Assembly (NCBI RefSeq): GCF_026240945.1
Contig: NZ_JAPFPY010000004.1
Coordinates: 62,001-126,000, forward strand
Reading direction: 5' to 3'
Length of the DNA stretch: 64,000 nt
Source of the DNA: Mycolicibacterium sp. J2
Lineage (GTDB): Bacteria; Actinomycetota; Actinomycetes; Mycobacteriales; Mycobacteriaceae
In this document: piece by piece, positions 7,801 to 16,359 of the stretch
Layout of the letters: every line of letters begins with the position of its first letter
Numbering within the stretch: position 1 is the first letter of the stretch
The notes under the pieces: generated by a model
What the model was told of the DNA's origin: nothing
What the model saw: the letters and a program-made list of their open reading frames with translations, nothing else
The model's database searches: none
Position numbers and translations under genes: made by a program

Positions 7801-8835
7801 GTGCGCTTGATCGCCGTGCTCCTGTCCCTTTCCCTTGGCGCCCTTGTCCTCAGCGCCTGCACCACCGCGATATCGGCGCAATCCCCGCCGGCACCGGCGG
7901 GCGCCACAGGTCACACCAGCTACCCGCTGACACTGGAGAACTGCGGTGTCCGCGTCACTTTCGACAAACCGCCCCGCCGCGCCGTGTCGCTGTATCAGGC
8001 GTCGACCGAGATCCTGTTGGCCCTCGGGCTGGCCGATCGGATGGTGGGCACTTCGACGTGGTTCGACCCGGTGTTGCCCGAACTGGCCGCCGACAATGCC
8101 CGGGTGCCCCGGCTCGCGGACAACGACCCGTCTCTGGAGACGGTGCTGGCCACCGAGCCGGATTTGGTCACCTCGGCCAGTGCACACACCTTCACGCCTG
8201 CGGTGGTTGCCGATCGGGCGCGCTTCGCCCAGTTGGGCGTCCCGACATATCAATCGCCGTCGGTGTGTGATGGTGCCAGCGTCGACGGTGCGACGGTCAC
8301 CCGCGGCCAACCGTTGCGCATGAACACCCTGTTTCGCGAAATCACTGAGCTGTCAGCAATTTTCGACGTGCAGGAACGCGGTGCCGAGTTGGTGGGCCGG
8401 TTGAAGCAGCGGCTGGCAGCGGCACCCCGCGTGGCCGGACCCGCTCGCACGGTGGCTTTCTGGTTCTCCGGGCTGCGGACGCCCTATCTGGCGGGTTGCT
8501 GTTCGGCTCCCGGGCTGTACGCACGTGAACTCGGCGTCACCAATGTGTTCGCCGACGCCCGCGAGGACTGGCCGGAGATCAGCTGGGAAGCCCTTGCCGA
8601 CCGCGACCCGGATGTGCTGGTGCTGGCCGATCTGAACCGGCGTCGCGTGGACGGGGACGCGCTGGACACCAAAATCGGTTTCCTGGAATCGGATCCGGTC
8701 ACCAGAAACCTGAAGGCGGTGCGCGCGAAGCACTATGTCGTGCTCACCGGATCCGAACTCGACCCCGGGATCCGCCAGGTTGACGCCGTCGAGAAACTGG
8801 CCGCCGGGTTGGCCGCGATCGGGCCGGCGCGATGA
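7801..8835 (+). CDS. ABC transporter substrate-binding lipoprotein, BtuF-like (first copy)
   Basis: 344 residues. The signal peptide MRLIAVLLSLSLGALVLSAC ends in the lipobox LSAC, so the protein is a lipoprotein on the outer face of the membrane. The mature part is a cluster III binding protein (BtuF/FepB type): RAVSLYQASTEILLALGLADRMVGT near residue 60 and ETVLATEPDLVTS near residue 115 are typical. The start GTG has AAGGAAG upstream and follows the cobalamin riboswitch, so the likely ligand is vitamin B12 or a corrinoid precursor. It is clearly paralogous to the next gene, with which it overlaps by four bases. Binding of an iron chelate instead is possible by family alone but unlikely given the riboswitch. 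Confidence 0.9.
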   Translation: MRLIAVLLSLSLGALVLSACTTAISAQSPPAPAGATGHTSYPLTLENCGVRVTFDKPPRRAVSLYQASTEILLALGLADRMVGTSTWFDPVLPELAADNARVPRLADNDPSLETVLATEPDLVTSASAHTFTPAVVADRARFAQLGVPTYQSPSVCDGASVDGATVTRGQPLRMNTLFREITELSAIFDVQERGAELVGRLKQRLAAAPRVAGPARTVAFWFSGLRTPYLAGCCSAPGLYARELGVTNVFADAREDWPEISWEALADRDPDVLVLADLNRRRVDGDALDTKIGFLESDPVTRNLKAVRAKHYVVLTGSELDPGIRQVDAVEKLAAGLAAIGPAR

Positions 8836-9848
8836 TGATCGGGCGCGCCGCGGTGGCCCTCTGCTCGGCTCTGTTGTTGGCCGGGTGCGGGCAATCGGCG
8901 GCGCCGGCCCAGCGATCCGCTGGTGCCGCAGGCTACCCGCGGAGTGTGCCGAACTGCGGGCGCGCCGTCGTGATCGACGCACCGCCGGCGCGCGCGGTAT
9001 CGCTCAACCAGGGCTCGACCGAGATCTTGCTGTCGCTGGGACTGGCCGACCGCATGGTGGGCACCGCGACGTGGACCGACCCGGTCCGGCCGGACTTGGC
9101 CGCCGACAACGGCCGGGTTCCGCAATTGGCGGCGGACAAGCCGGCGCTGGAGACGGTGCTGGACACCGAACCGGATCTCGTCACCGCGTCGTTCGCCGGC
9201 ACACTCGGTCCGGGCGGTGTCGCCGACCGTGACGAATTCGCCAGGCTCGGCGTGCCCACCTACCTGGCGCCGAGTGACTGTGTCGGCAAGGTGACCGGCA
9301 GCGTGGACGGGTCCCGCACCGCGCCGCTGACCATGGACCTCGTCTACGACGAAATCCGGGACTTGGCAAAGATCTTCGATGTCCCCGACCGCGGTGCGGG
9401 CCTGAGCGCCGAGTTGCAGGGGCGGATGGCGACCGCCCGCGCGGTCGCCGATGTCGACATCGCTTTCTGGTTCTCCGATGTCCGGACGCCCTATATGGCC
9501 GGTTGCTGTGGAGCGCCCGGCATCATCGCCGCCACCGTCGGTGCCCGAAATGTCTTCGCCGACACCACCGACGAGTGGCCGCAGGTCAGTTGGGAGGCGG
9601 TCGCTGCTCGCGATCCCGATGTGCTGGTGCTGGCCGACCTGAGTCGCCGCACCATCGAGGGTGACTCGCTGGCCACCAAAATCCAGTTCCTGGAATCGAA
9701 TCCGGTGACCGCGCGGCTGACTGCGGTCCGGGAGAAGCGCTATATCGTCGTCAACGGCGCCGATCTGAACCCGTCCATCCGCACCGTCGACGGTGCCGAG
9801 AAGGTGGCGAACCGGCTGCGTGAACTCGGATTCGTGACGGGCACGTGA
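8832..9848 (+). CDS. ABC transporter substrate-binding lipoprotein, BtuF-like (second copy)
   Basis: 338 residues with a lipobox LAGC after a short hydrophobic signal (MMIGRAAVALCSALLLAGC). Segments such as STEILLSLGLADRMVGTATW, LETVLDTEPDLVT and YMAGCCGAPG line up with the first copy, so this is a tandem duplication that has since diverged. The ATG overlaps the previous stop (ATGA), and ATG 8835 is an alternative start. It probably shares the permease and ATPase with copy one, and may differ in affinity or in corrinoid form recognised (inference). Confidence 0.9.
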   Translation: MMIGRAAVALCSALLLAGCGQSAAPAQRSAGAAGYPRSVPNCGRAVVIDAPPARAVSLNQGSTEILLSLGLADRMVGTATWTDPVRPDLAADNGRVPQLAADKPALETVLDTEPDLVTASFAGTLGPGGVADRDEFARLGVPTYLAPSDCVGKVTGSVDGSRTAPLTMDLVYDEIRDLAKIFDVPDRGAGLSAELQGRMATARAVADVDIAFWFSDVRTPYMAGCCGAPGIIAATVGARNVFADTTDEWPQVSWEAVAARDPDVLVLADLSRRTIEGDSLATKIQFLESNPVTARLTAVREKRYIVVNGADLNPSIRTVDGAEKVANRLRELGFVTGT

Positions 9849-10870
9849 GTCTGCGTACGCCGGCGTTGATTGCCCTGTGGGCTGCCGGGCTTGTGCTGCT
9901 GCTCCTTTCGGCTGCTGTGGCCGTCACGATCGGCCCAGCCGCGTTGTCGACGCTCGACGTGTATCGCATCGTCGCCGAACATCTTGGCGCCGGCCCCTCG
10001 GGTGTGACCCGGCTGCAGGACGGCATCGTCTGGCAGTTGCGCCTGCCGCGGGTGGCGCTGGCCGCGATCTGCGGGGCCGGCCTGGCGTTGTGTGGGGCGA
10101 TCATGCAGTCATTGCTGCGCAATCCGCTGGCCGACCCGTTCGTGCTGGGGGTTTCCTCGGGCGCCTCCACCGGCGCGGTGCTCATCGTGGTGCTCGGCGC
10201 CGGTGCGGGCGCGGTGTCCCTGTCGGCGGGGGCGTTCGCGGGGGCCCTGGTGGCCTTCGCGGTGGTGCTGGCCTTGGCATACGCCGCCGGGGGCAGCACT
10301 GACCGGGTGGTGCTGGCCGGGGTCGCGGTCACCCAGTTGTTCTCGGCGCTCACCTCGTTCATCGTGTTGTCCTCGGCCGACGCCGAGCAGACCCGCGGTG
10401 TGTTGTTCTGGCTGCTCGGGTCGCTGGCGGGGGTGGACTGGGCCGACGTGCTGACCTGCGGGCTGGTGGTGGCGGCCGGGTTGGTGTGCTGTTTGGGTTT
10501 CGGGCGCACACTGGACGCCTTCGCTTTCGGCGAGGAAGCCGCCGCCACCCTGGGCGTTGCCGTGCGTCGGGCCCAGGGTGTGTTGCTGGTGGTGACGGCG
10601 CTGGTCACCGCGGCCCTGGTCAGTGCGGCCGGCGCCATCGGCTTCGTCGGTCTGGTGTTGCCGCACGCGGCGCGCTTCTTCGTCGGGCCGGGACATCTGC
10701 GGTTGCTGCCGACGGTCGCCGTGTTCGGTGCGATCTTCATGGTGTGGGTGGACACCCTGGCGCGCACCGTCTTCGCGCCGCAGGAGCTGCCCACTGGAGT
10801 GGTCACCGCGCTGTTGGGGGTGCCGGCCTTCGCGGTGATCCTGCTGCGCCGTCGCGGGGCGCAGCGATGA
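9845..10870 (+). CDS. FecCD/BtuC-family ABC permease
   Basis: 341 residues with about ten membrane spans. The family core LRLPRVALAAICGAGLALCGAIMQSLLRNPLADP (starting near residue 60; only the pattern is cited) and the C-terminal GAIGFVGLVLPHAARFFVG region are standard for BtuC/FecCD/FhuB permeases. GTG start overlaps the preceding stop (GTGA). It forms the transmembrane homodimer of a type II importer with the adjacent ATPase and two binding proteins; under the cobalamin riboswitch it is probably a B12 permease. Confidence 0.92.
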   Translation: MSLRTPALIALWAAGLVLLLLSAAVAVTIGPAALSTLDVYRIVAEHLGAGPSGVTRLQDGIVWQLRLPRVALAAICGAGLALCGAIMQSLLRNPLADPFVLGVSSGASTGAVLIVVLGAGAGAVSLSAGAFAGALVAFAVVLALAYAAGGSTDRVVLAGVAVTQLFSALTSFIVLSSADAEQTRGVLFWLLGSLAGVDWADVLTCGLVVAAGLVCCLGFGRTLDAFAFGEEAAATLGVAVRRAQGVLLVVTALVTAALVSAAGAIGFVGLVLPHAARFFVGPGHLRLLPTVAVFGAIFMVWVDTLARTVFAPQELPTGVVTALLGVPAFAVILLRRRGAQR

Positions 10871-11628
10871 GCTTGCGGGCGCTGCAGGTCGGCTGGACCC
10901 GCGCTGGGCACGTCGTGCTCGACGGTGTCACGGTCGATCCGGCACCGGGGAGCACCTTGGGTCTGCTGGGTCCCAACGGGTCCGGCAAGTCGTCGCTGCT
11001 GCGGCTGTTGGCCGGGGTGGACCGCCCCGACTCCGGCGCGGTGACGCTCGACGGCGAGGTGCTGCACCGGCTGTCCCGTCGGGCGGTGGCGCGCCGGGTG
11101 GCGATGGTCGGCCAACATGCCGATACCGATCTGCACATCACCGTGCGCGAGGTGGTGCGGCTGGGCCGCATCCCGCACACCGGCGGGATCGGGGGCGGCG
11201 GCGACACCGACCGCGCGGTGCGCGAGGCGCTGGCCGCCACCGGACTGACGGACATGGCGCAACGGCATTGGCACACCCTGTCCGGTGGGGAGCGGCAACG
11301 AGTGCACATCGCCAGGGCACTTGCGCAGCAACCCGGCGAACTGCTTCTCGACGAGCCGACCAATCACCTCGACATCGCCCATCAACTCGACATCCTGGCC
11401 CTGGTCCGGGATCTCGACGTCACGACGGTGGTCGCCCTGCACGACCTCAACCTCGCCGCGATGTTCTGTGATCAGCTGATCGTCCTGTCGGCCGGCCGGG
11501 TGGTGGCCGCCGGGCCGCCGGCCGAGGTGCTCACCGAACGGCTGGTGGCGGACGTGTACCGGGTGCAGTGCCGGGTCACCGTCGAGGAGGGGCGCCCCTG
11601 CGTTCGGTACACGGCGCCGAGCCGGTGA
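10867..11628 (+). CDS. ABC transporter ATP-binding protein, BtuD/FecE-like
   Basis: 253 residues starting at ATG 10867, overlapping the permease stop by four bases. Walker A GPNGSGKSS near residue 35, signature LSGGERQRV near residue 138, Walker B LLLDEPTNHLD near residue 160 and H-loop ALHDLN near residue 190 are all intact, so it is an active ATPase. The sequence class is that of iron-siderophore and cobalamin importers. It is the last gene of the riboswitch-controlled operon. About 70 bases separate it from the convergent PemK-like gene. Confidence 0.92.
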   Translation: MSLRALQVGWTRAGHVVLDGVTVDPAPGSTLGLLGPNGSGKSSLLRLLAGVDRPDSGAVTLDGEVLHRLSRRAVARRVAMVGQHADTDLHITVREVVRLGRIPHTGGIGGGGDTDRAVREALAATGLTDMAQRHWHTLSGGERQRVHIARALAQQPGELLLDEPTNHLDIAHQLDILALVRDLDVTTVVALHDLNLAAMFCDQLIVLSAGRVVAAGPPAEVLTERLVADVYRVQCRVTVEEGRPCVRYTAPSR

Positions 11629-11699
11629 GCGTGTGCCGAGATCGACTTTTGGCCGGAATCCACTCGCACAAACCGGCCCGAAGGTGAGTTTAGGCGGAA

Positions 11700-12281
11700 T
11701 CAGGACCAGGAGAAGTCGGCGCGGAGGCGGGCGGCGACCAGTTCGAAGCGGTCGCGGTCCAGGATCGCGCCCTCGCGGCGGATCCCGTCCTCGGGTACGT
11801 CGAGCACCCGGTCCAGGCGGACCCAGCTGGGCCGGCCCTCGTCATCCCACGTGCCGGTGCCGATGCCGACCCAGTCCCGGTCGTCGTCGTGGTAGTCCTG
11901 GCTGGACAACATCAGCCCGAGCAGCACATTGCGGTCACGACCCACCACCAGGACCGGCCGGTCCTTCCCGCGGGTCGGGTCGTCCTCGTAGACCACCCAT
12001 GTCCATACGATCTCGCCGGGATCGGCCTGCCCGTCCAGGTCAGGGGCGTAGATGATGCGCCGCGCGCGCTGCGCGGTGGGGACGCTGGCGTCGGTGACCG
12101 GCCGGCCCGCGGTGATCGCGGGGGTCTGCTGGGCCGGCACCCCGGCCAGCACGTCCAACCCGATCTTGATGCCCTGTTGCAGCACCCGCTCCGGGGAGGG
12201 CAATTGGCGGATGAGTTTCGGCGCTTCGGTGAAGACGAGATGTCCCGCGAGGCGCTGGAGGGTTTTCCACTGCGACGCCAT
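11700..12281 (-). CDS. PemK/MazF-like domain protein (Rv2405-like)
   Basis: 193 residues, ATG at 12281. The first 75 residues are an amphipathic region ([20 protein letters not shown]) without a known domain; the C-terminal 110 residues contain the PemK/MazF-like fold, with [27 protein letters not shown] and the late [12 protein letters not shown]. Automatic pipelines often name such proteins type II toxins, but no antitoxin gene is adjacent, and it is divergent from lepA with 57 bases between the starts, as Rv2405 is in H37Rv. I regard it as a conserved housekeeping neighbour with a toxin-like fold rather than a proven toxin. Confidence 0.8.
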   Translation of the reverse strand: MASQWKTLQRLAGHLVFTEAPKLIRQLPSPERVLQQGIKIGLDVLAGVPAQQTPAITAGRPVTDASVPTAQRARRIIYAPDLDGQADPGEIVWTWVVYEDDPTRGKDRPVLVVGRDRNVLLGLMLSSQDYHDDDRDWVGIGTGTWDDEGRPSWVRLDRVLDVPEDGIRREGAILDRDRFELVAARLRADFSWS

Positions 12282-12338
12282 GGAAACGAGGATAGGTCCT
12301 CCGATTGTGTCCGCACGGCCCACGCTCGATACGCTGGA

Positions 12339-14213
12339 GTGACATATCGCGCCTCGACCAGGAGAAACCCAATTAGCAGTTTCGCCGACCAGACGTTCAC
12401 CGCGCCGGCGCAAATACGGAACTTCTGCATCATCGCCCACATCGACCACGGCAAATCGACGCTGGCCGACCGGATGTTGCAGCTGACCGGCGTCGTCGAC
12501 GACCGCTCCATGCGGGCCCAGTACCTGGACCGGATGGATATCGAGCGTGAGCGCGGTATCACCATCAAGGCGCAGAACGTGCGGCTGCCCTGGTCCGTCG
12601 GCGATGAGCAATTCGTGCTGCATCTGATCGACACCCCCGGCCACGTCGACTTCACCTACGAGGTGTCCCGCGCGTTGGAGGCCTGCGAGGGTGCAGTGCT
12701 GCTGGTCGACGCCGCTCAGGGCATCGAGGCCCAGACGCTGGCCAACCTGTACCTCGCGCTGGACCGTGACCTCACCATCATCCCGGTGCTCAACAAGATC
12801 GACCTGCCGGCCGCCGACCCGGACCGCTACGCCGGTGAGATCGCCCACATCATCGGTTGTGAGCCGGCGGACGTGCTGCGGGTGTCCGGCAAGACCGGCG
12901 CCGGTGTTCAGGAACTGCTCGATGAGGTGGTTCGTCGGGTGCCGGCACCGACCGGTGATCCCGACGCGCCCACCCGGGCGATGATCTTCGACTCGGTGTA
13001 CGACATCTACCGCGGTGTGGTCACCTACGTCCGCGTCGTCGACGGCAAGATCACCCCCCGCGAGAAGATCGCGATGATGTCCACCGGCGCCACCCACGAA
13101 CTGCTCGAGGTCGGCATCGTCTCACCCGAACCCAAGGCCAGCGCCGGTCTGGGTGTCGGCGAAGTGGGCTACCTGATCACCGGGGTGAAGGATGTCCGGC
13201 AGTCCAAGGTCGGGGATACGGTCACCACCGCCCGTAAGGGCGCCACGGAGGCGCTGACCGGATACCGCGAACCCAAGCCGATGGTCTACTCCGGGCTGTA
13301 CCCGGTGGACGGGTCGGACTACCCCAACCTGCGCGAGGCCCTGGACAAGCTGCAGCTCAACGACGCCGCACTGACCTACGAGCCGGAGACGTCGGTGGCC
13401 CTGGGGTTCGGTTTCCGGTGCGGCTTCCTCGGGCTGCTGCACATGGAGATCACCCGGGAGCGGCTGGAACGCGAGTTCAACCTGGACCTCATCTCCACTT
13501 CGCCCAACGTCGTCTACCGCGTCATCAAGGAGGACAACTCCGAGATGGTGGTGACCAACCCTTCCGATTGGCCCGAGGGCAAGGTCCGCACGGTGTTCGA
13601 GCCGGTGGTCAAGACGACGGTCATCGCGCCCAGCGAGTTCGTCGGCACCATCATGGAGCTGTGCCAGTCGCGCCGCGGCGAACTCCAGGGCATGGATTAC
13701 CTGTCTCCGGAGCGCGTCGAACTGCGCTACATCATGCCGCTCGGCGAGATCATCTTCGACTTCTTCGACTCGCTGAAGTCGCGCACCCGCGGCTACGCCA
13801 GCCTGGACTACGAAGAGGCCGGCGAGCAGGAGGCCGACCTGGTGAAGGTCGACATCCTGTTGCAGGGGGAGGCCGTCGACGCGTTCAGCGCCATCGTGCA
13901 CAAGGACGGCGCGTCGGCCTATGGCAACAAGATGACCACCAAGCTCAAAGAGCTGATCCCGCGTCAGCAGTTCGAGGTGCCGGTGCAGGCGGCGATCGGG
14001 TCGAGGATCATCGCGCGCGAGAACATCCGGGCCATCCGTAAAGACGTGCTGTCCAAGTGCTACGGCGGTGACATCACCCGTAAGCGCAAGCTGCTGGAGA
14101 AGCAGAAGGAGGGCAAGAAGCGGATGAAGACCATCGGTCGGGTGGAGGTGCCCCAGGAAGCCTTCGTCGCCGCGCTGTCCACCGACGCCGCTTCGGACAA
14201 GCCAAAGAAGTGA
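12339..14213 (+). CDS. lepA: Elongation factor 4 (LepA GTPase)
   Basis: Ribosomal back-translocase of the translational GTPase family. The G1 motif AHIDHGKST and the segments [10 protein letters not shown] (switch region), DTPGHVDF (G3) and NKIDLP (G4) are intact, and the C-terminal LepA-specific domain ends [29 protein letters not shown] (positive tail). From the first GTG available (12339) the protein has 624 residues. However AGGAGA at 12360-12365 is correctly spaced from an ATT at 12372, and conservation with other mycobacterial LepA proteins seems to begin around ISSFAD, so ATT may be the real start, giving 613 residues. It precedes lppR as in H37Rv. Confidence 0.96.
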   Translation: MTYRASTRRNPISSFADQTFTAPAQIRNFCIIAHIDHGKSTLADRMLQLTGVVDDRSMRAQYLDRMDIERERGITIKAQNVRLPWSVGDEQFVLHLIDTPGHVDFTYEVSRALEACEGAVLLVDAAQGIEAQTLANLYLALDRDLTIIPVLNKIDLPAADPDRYAGEIAHIIGCEPADVLRVSGKTGAGVQELLDEVVRRVPAPTGDPDAPTRAMIFDSVYDIYRGVVTYVRVVDGKITPREKIAMMSTGATHELLEVGIVSPEPKASAGLGVGEVGYLITGVKDVRQSKVGDTVTTARKGATEALTGYREPKPMVYSGLYPVDGSDYPNLREALDKLQLNDAALTYEPETSVALGFGFRCGFLGLLHMEITRERLEREFNLDLISTSPNVVYRVIKEDNSEMVVTNPSDWPEGKVRTVFEPVVKTTVIAPSEFVGTIMELCQSRRGELQGMDYLSPERVELRYIMPLGEIIFDFFDSLKSRTRGYASLDYEEAGEQEADLVKVDILLQGEAVDAFSAIVHKDGASAYGNKMTTKLKELIPRQQFEVPVQAAIGSRIIARENIRAIRKDVLSKCYGGDITRKRKLLEKQKEGKKRMKTIGRVEVPQEAFVAALSTDAASDKPKK

Positions 14214-14244
14214 CTGCAGCCGCACCATCGGTCACAATGACGCG

Positions 14245-14964
14245 GTGAACCGCGCCGCGAAACCGTCCCGAAGCTTGCTGGCCCTGTCGGGCATGGCCGC
14301 CGCGGCGCTCCTGATGACCGGGTGCGTCAGCACGGTGACCGGTGTGGCGGTCCGCGACCGCAGTGCGGCCCCGGCCGACGTGCCGCCGTTGAAAGACTCC
14401 CAGCTCGACAGGGTCTTGTTGTCGGTGCGGGATATCAATGCGGTGATGGGTGCCGGTGATATGGAGATCACCAGCGAACTGGAGCAGATGACCGATCATT
14501 CCCGGGACATCTCGGATCCGGATTGCCTGGGGGCCATCTACGGTGCCGAGCAACCGGTGTACGACGGCAGCGGGTGGACGTCGGTGCGCGACCAGGTGGC
14601 GCGTGAGCCCGAAGAGGACAACCAGCACTGGGCCGAACAGACCGTGGTGCTGTATCCCAGCGCGGACAAGGCCCAGCGGTTCTGGGCGAAATCCGAGTCG
14701 ACGTGGAAGAAATGCGGCGGCTCGGCGGTATCGGTGGACGACGGTCAGTCGAGTTACACCTGGCAACTCGACGACCTGGAGGTCAAAGACCAGATCATCA
14801 CGCAACGCACCATGCAGGAAGACGCCGGCGGCTGGGAATGCCAGCACGCCATGTCGTATGTCTCCAATGTGACCGTCGAGGCGTGGGCCTGTTCGTACGG
14901 AATCAACGACGAAGCGGCGGGCATCGTGCAGAAGATGATCGACAACGCCAGCCAGAAGCGGTAG
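14245..14964 (+). CDS. lppR: Lipoprotein with PknH-like extracellular sensor domain (LppR-like)
   Basis: 239 residues, GTG start 31 bases after lepA. The N-terminus has a basic stretch and hydrophobic core ending LLMTGC, a lipobox, so the mature protein is lipid-anchored outside the membrane. The rest resembles the PknH extracellular sensor domain: four cysteines in the mature part (DCLGAIYG, KKCGG, WECQH, WACSYG) would make two disulfides. H37Rv has lppR (Rv2403c) directly after lepA (Rv2404c), which supports the name. Ligand and function are unknown. Confidence 0.88.
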   Translation: MNRAAKPSRSLLALSGMAAAALLMTGCVSTVTGVAVRDRSAAPADVPPLKDSQLDRVLLSVRDINAVMGAGDMEITSELEQMTDHSRDISDPDCLGAIYGAEQPVYDGSGWTSVRDQVAREPEEDNQHWAEQTVVLYPSADKAQRFWAKSESTWKKCGGSAVSVDDGQSSYTWQLDDLEVKDQIITQRTMQEDAGGWECQHAMSYVSNVTVEAWACSYGINDEAAGIVQKMIDNASQKR

Positions 14965-15063
14965 CGCTCACGCATCAAAGCCCCTGCGGGCCAGTAATAT
15001 TCCGATACCTTCTCGCTGAGCGCAACCCTGAGAGAACGCCGGGAGTAGTCGTAGCCTCACCGG

Positions 15064-16359
15064 GTGCCCAAAGAACTCCATCTGCTCGCCTTCGGGAACA
15101 CCCGCTCGGCCGGGCCCTGGCGCCATCCCGACGCCGACAACAGCACCGCTGGGGTGCGTCGGCGGCTGATCCGGCATGCGCAGACCGTCGAGGCCGGCAC
15201 CTTCGACGCGTTGTTCTTCGCCGACGGGTTGAACTACGGGCCGCCGGCCACCTGGGCGTACAAGATCCCGGAGGATTTCGAGCCTCTGACGGCGACCGCC
15301 GCGTTGTCCTCGGTGACTGAGCGGATCGGGTTGGTGGTCACCGGGTCGGCCACTCTGCAGGCGCCCTATCACCTTGCCCGCCAGCTGATCTCACTGGATC
15401 ACTTGAGCGGGGGCCGGGCTGGCTGGAACCTGGTCACCAGTTTCGCGCAGGCGGCGGCGGACAACTTCAGCGCCCGCGGCGTGGTGGACCACGACGAACG
15501 GTACGCCATCGCGGAAGAAGCGTTGCAGGTGGTGCGCGCCCTGTGGGATGGCTGGGGTGAAGACACCATCGTCGAAGACCGCGCCGCCGGGATCTTCCAC
15601 GATGTCAGCAAGATCCGGGTGACCGACCACCACGGCGCCTACTTCGATGTCAAAGGCCCGCTCGGCGCCTCCCGCTCGGTCCAGGGTCAGCCCGTCCTCT
15701 TTCAGGCCGGATCATCGCCCACCGGAAGGTCTTTCGCCGCCAAGTATGCCGAGGTGATCTTCACCAGCCACGGTAACCGAGCCCGGGCTCAGGAGTTCTA
15801 CCGGCAGATCCACGGGCAAGCAAGGGCTTTCGGGCGCAGCCGGCCGCCGCTGATCACCCCGTCCTTCCGCTATGTCATCGGTTCCACCGAGGACGAGGCG
15901 CGGCGCGCGCAGCAAGACGAGTACGCCTACTTCAGCCCCGAATACCAGGCCGGCTGGCTGCTGGAGGTGGAGGTCGACGTCACCGGGGCCGACCTGGACG
16001 GGCCGGTGCCTGCCTCGGCCTTCCCGGATTCGACCGAGACGCATCAGACCGCGCTGGCCGGTTACCGGGCGCTGGCCGCCGAGAGCTCGACGGTGCGGGA
16101 ATTCCTGTACCGCACCGTGAACGGCTGGGGTGCGGGTGTGGTGGGGACGCCGGAACGGATCGCCGACGAGATCGAGGAATGGTTCACCGAGGGCGCCGCG
16201 GACGGTTTCGTGCTGCGCGACTCCGGGCTGTCGGGGCAGACCGAGCTGTTCGTCGAACAGGTGGTGCCGGTGTTGCGTAAACGCGGCTTGTTCCGCCATG
16301 AATACGCGGGCACTACGTTGCGGTCGCACCTCGGGCTGGAAGTGCCGGTTCGGTCGTGA
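15064..16359 (+). CDS. LLM-class flavin-dependent monooxygenase (NtaA/SnaA/DszA family), first copy
   Basis: 431 residues, GTG start. The NtaA/SnaA/SoxA(DszA) family is recognised by WRHPDADNSTAGV near residue 20, FDALFFADG near 50, the RAGWNLVTS block near 118, HDERYAIAEEALQVVRALWDGW near 140 and QPVLFQAGSSPTGRSFAAKYAEVIF near 210. Such enzymes use reduced FMN from a separate reductase to oxygenate chelates, sulfones or other xenobiotics. It overlaps a paralog by four bases and lies upstream of a DszC/SfnB-like monooxygenase, a combination common in organosulfur acquisition. The substrate is not determinable here, and no flavin reductase gene is adjacent. Confidence 0.88.
   Translation: MPKELHLLAFGNTRSAGPWRHPDADNSTAGVRRRLIRHAQTVEAGTFDALFFADGLNYGPPATWAYKIPEDFEPLTATAALSSVTERIGLVVTGSATLQAPYHLARQLISLDHLSGGRAGWNLVTSFAQAAADNFSARGVVDHDERYAIAEEALQVVRALWDGWGEDTIVEDRAAGIFHDVSKIRVTDHHGAYFDVKGPLGASRSVQGQPVLFQAGSSPTGRSFAAKYAEVIFTSHGNRARAQEFYRQIHGQARAFGRSRPPLITPSFRYVIGSTEDEARRAQQDEYAYFSPEYQAGWLLEVEVDVTGADLDGPVPASAFPDSTETHQTALAGYRALAAESSTVREFLYRTVNGWGAGVVGTPERIADEIEEWFTEGAADGFVLRDSGLSGQTELFVEQVVPVLRKRGLFRHEYAGTTLRSHLGLEVPVRS

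Noticed and set aside
11700..12281. PemK/MazF-like protein as an active toxin-antitoxin module
   Set aside because: No antitoxin gene lies beside it, and it has a fixed place next to lepA as in H37Rv, so a toxin role is not supported.
14965..15063. Possible SAM-type riboswitch or other structured leader before the first LLM monooxygenase (GCCCCTGCGGGCC and GCAACCC patches)
   Set aside because: Only loose similarity to the SAM-IV core; pairing elements could not be lined up, so no riboswitch is claimed.
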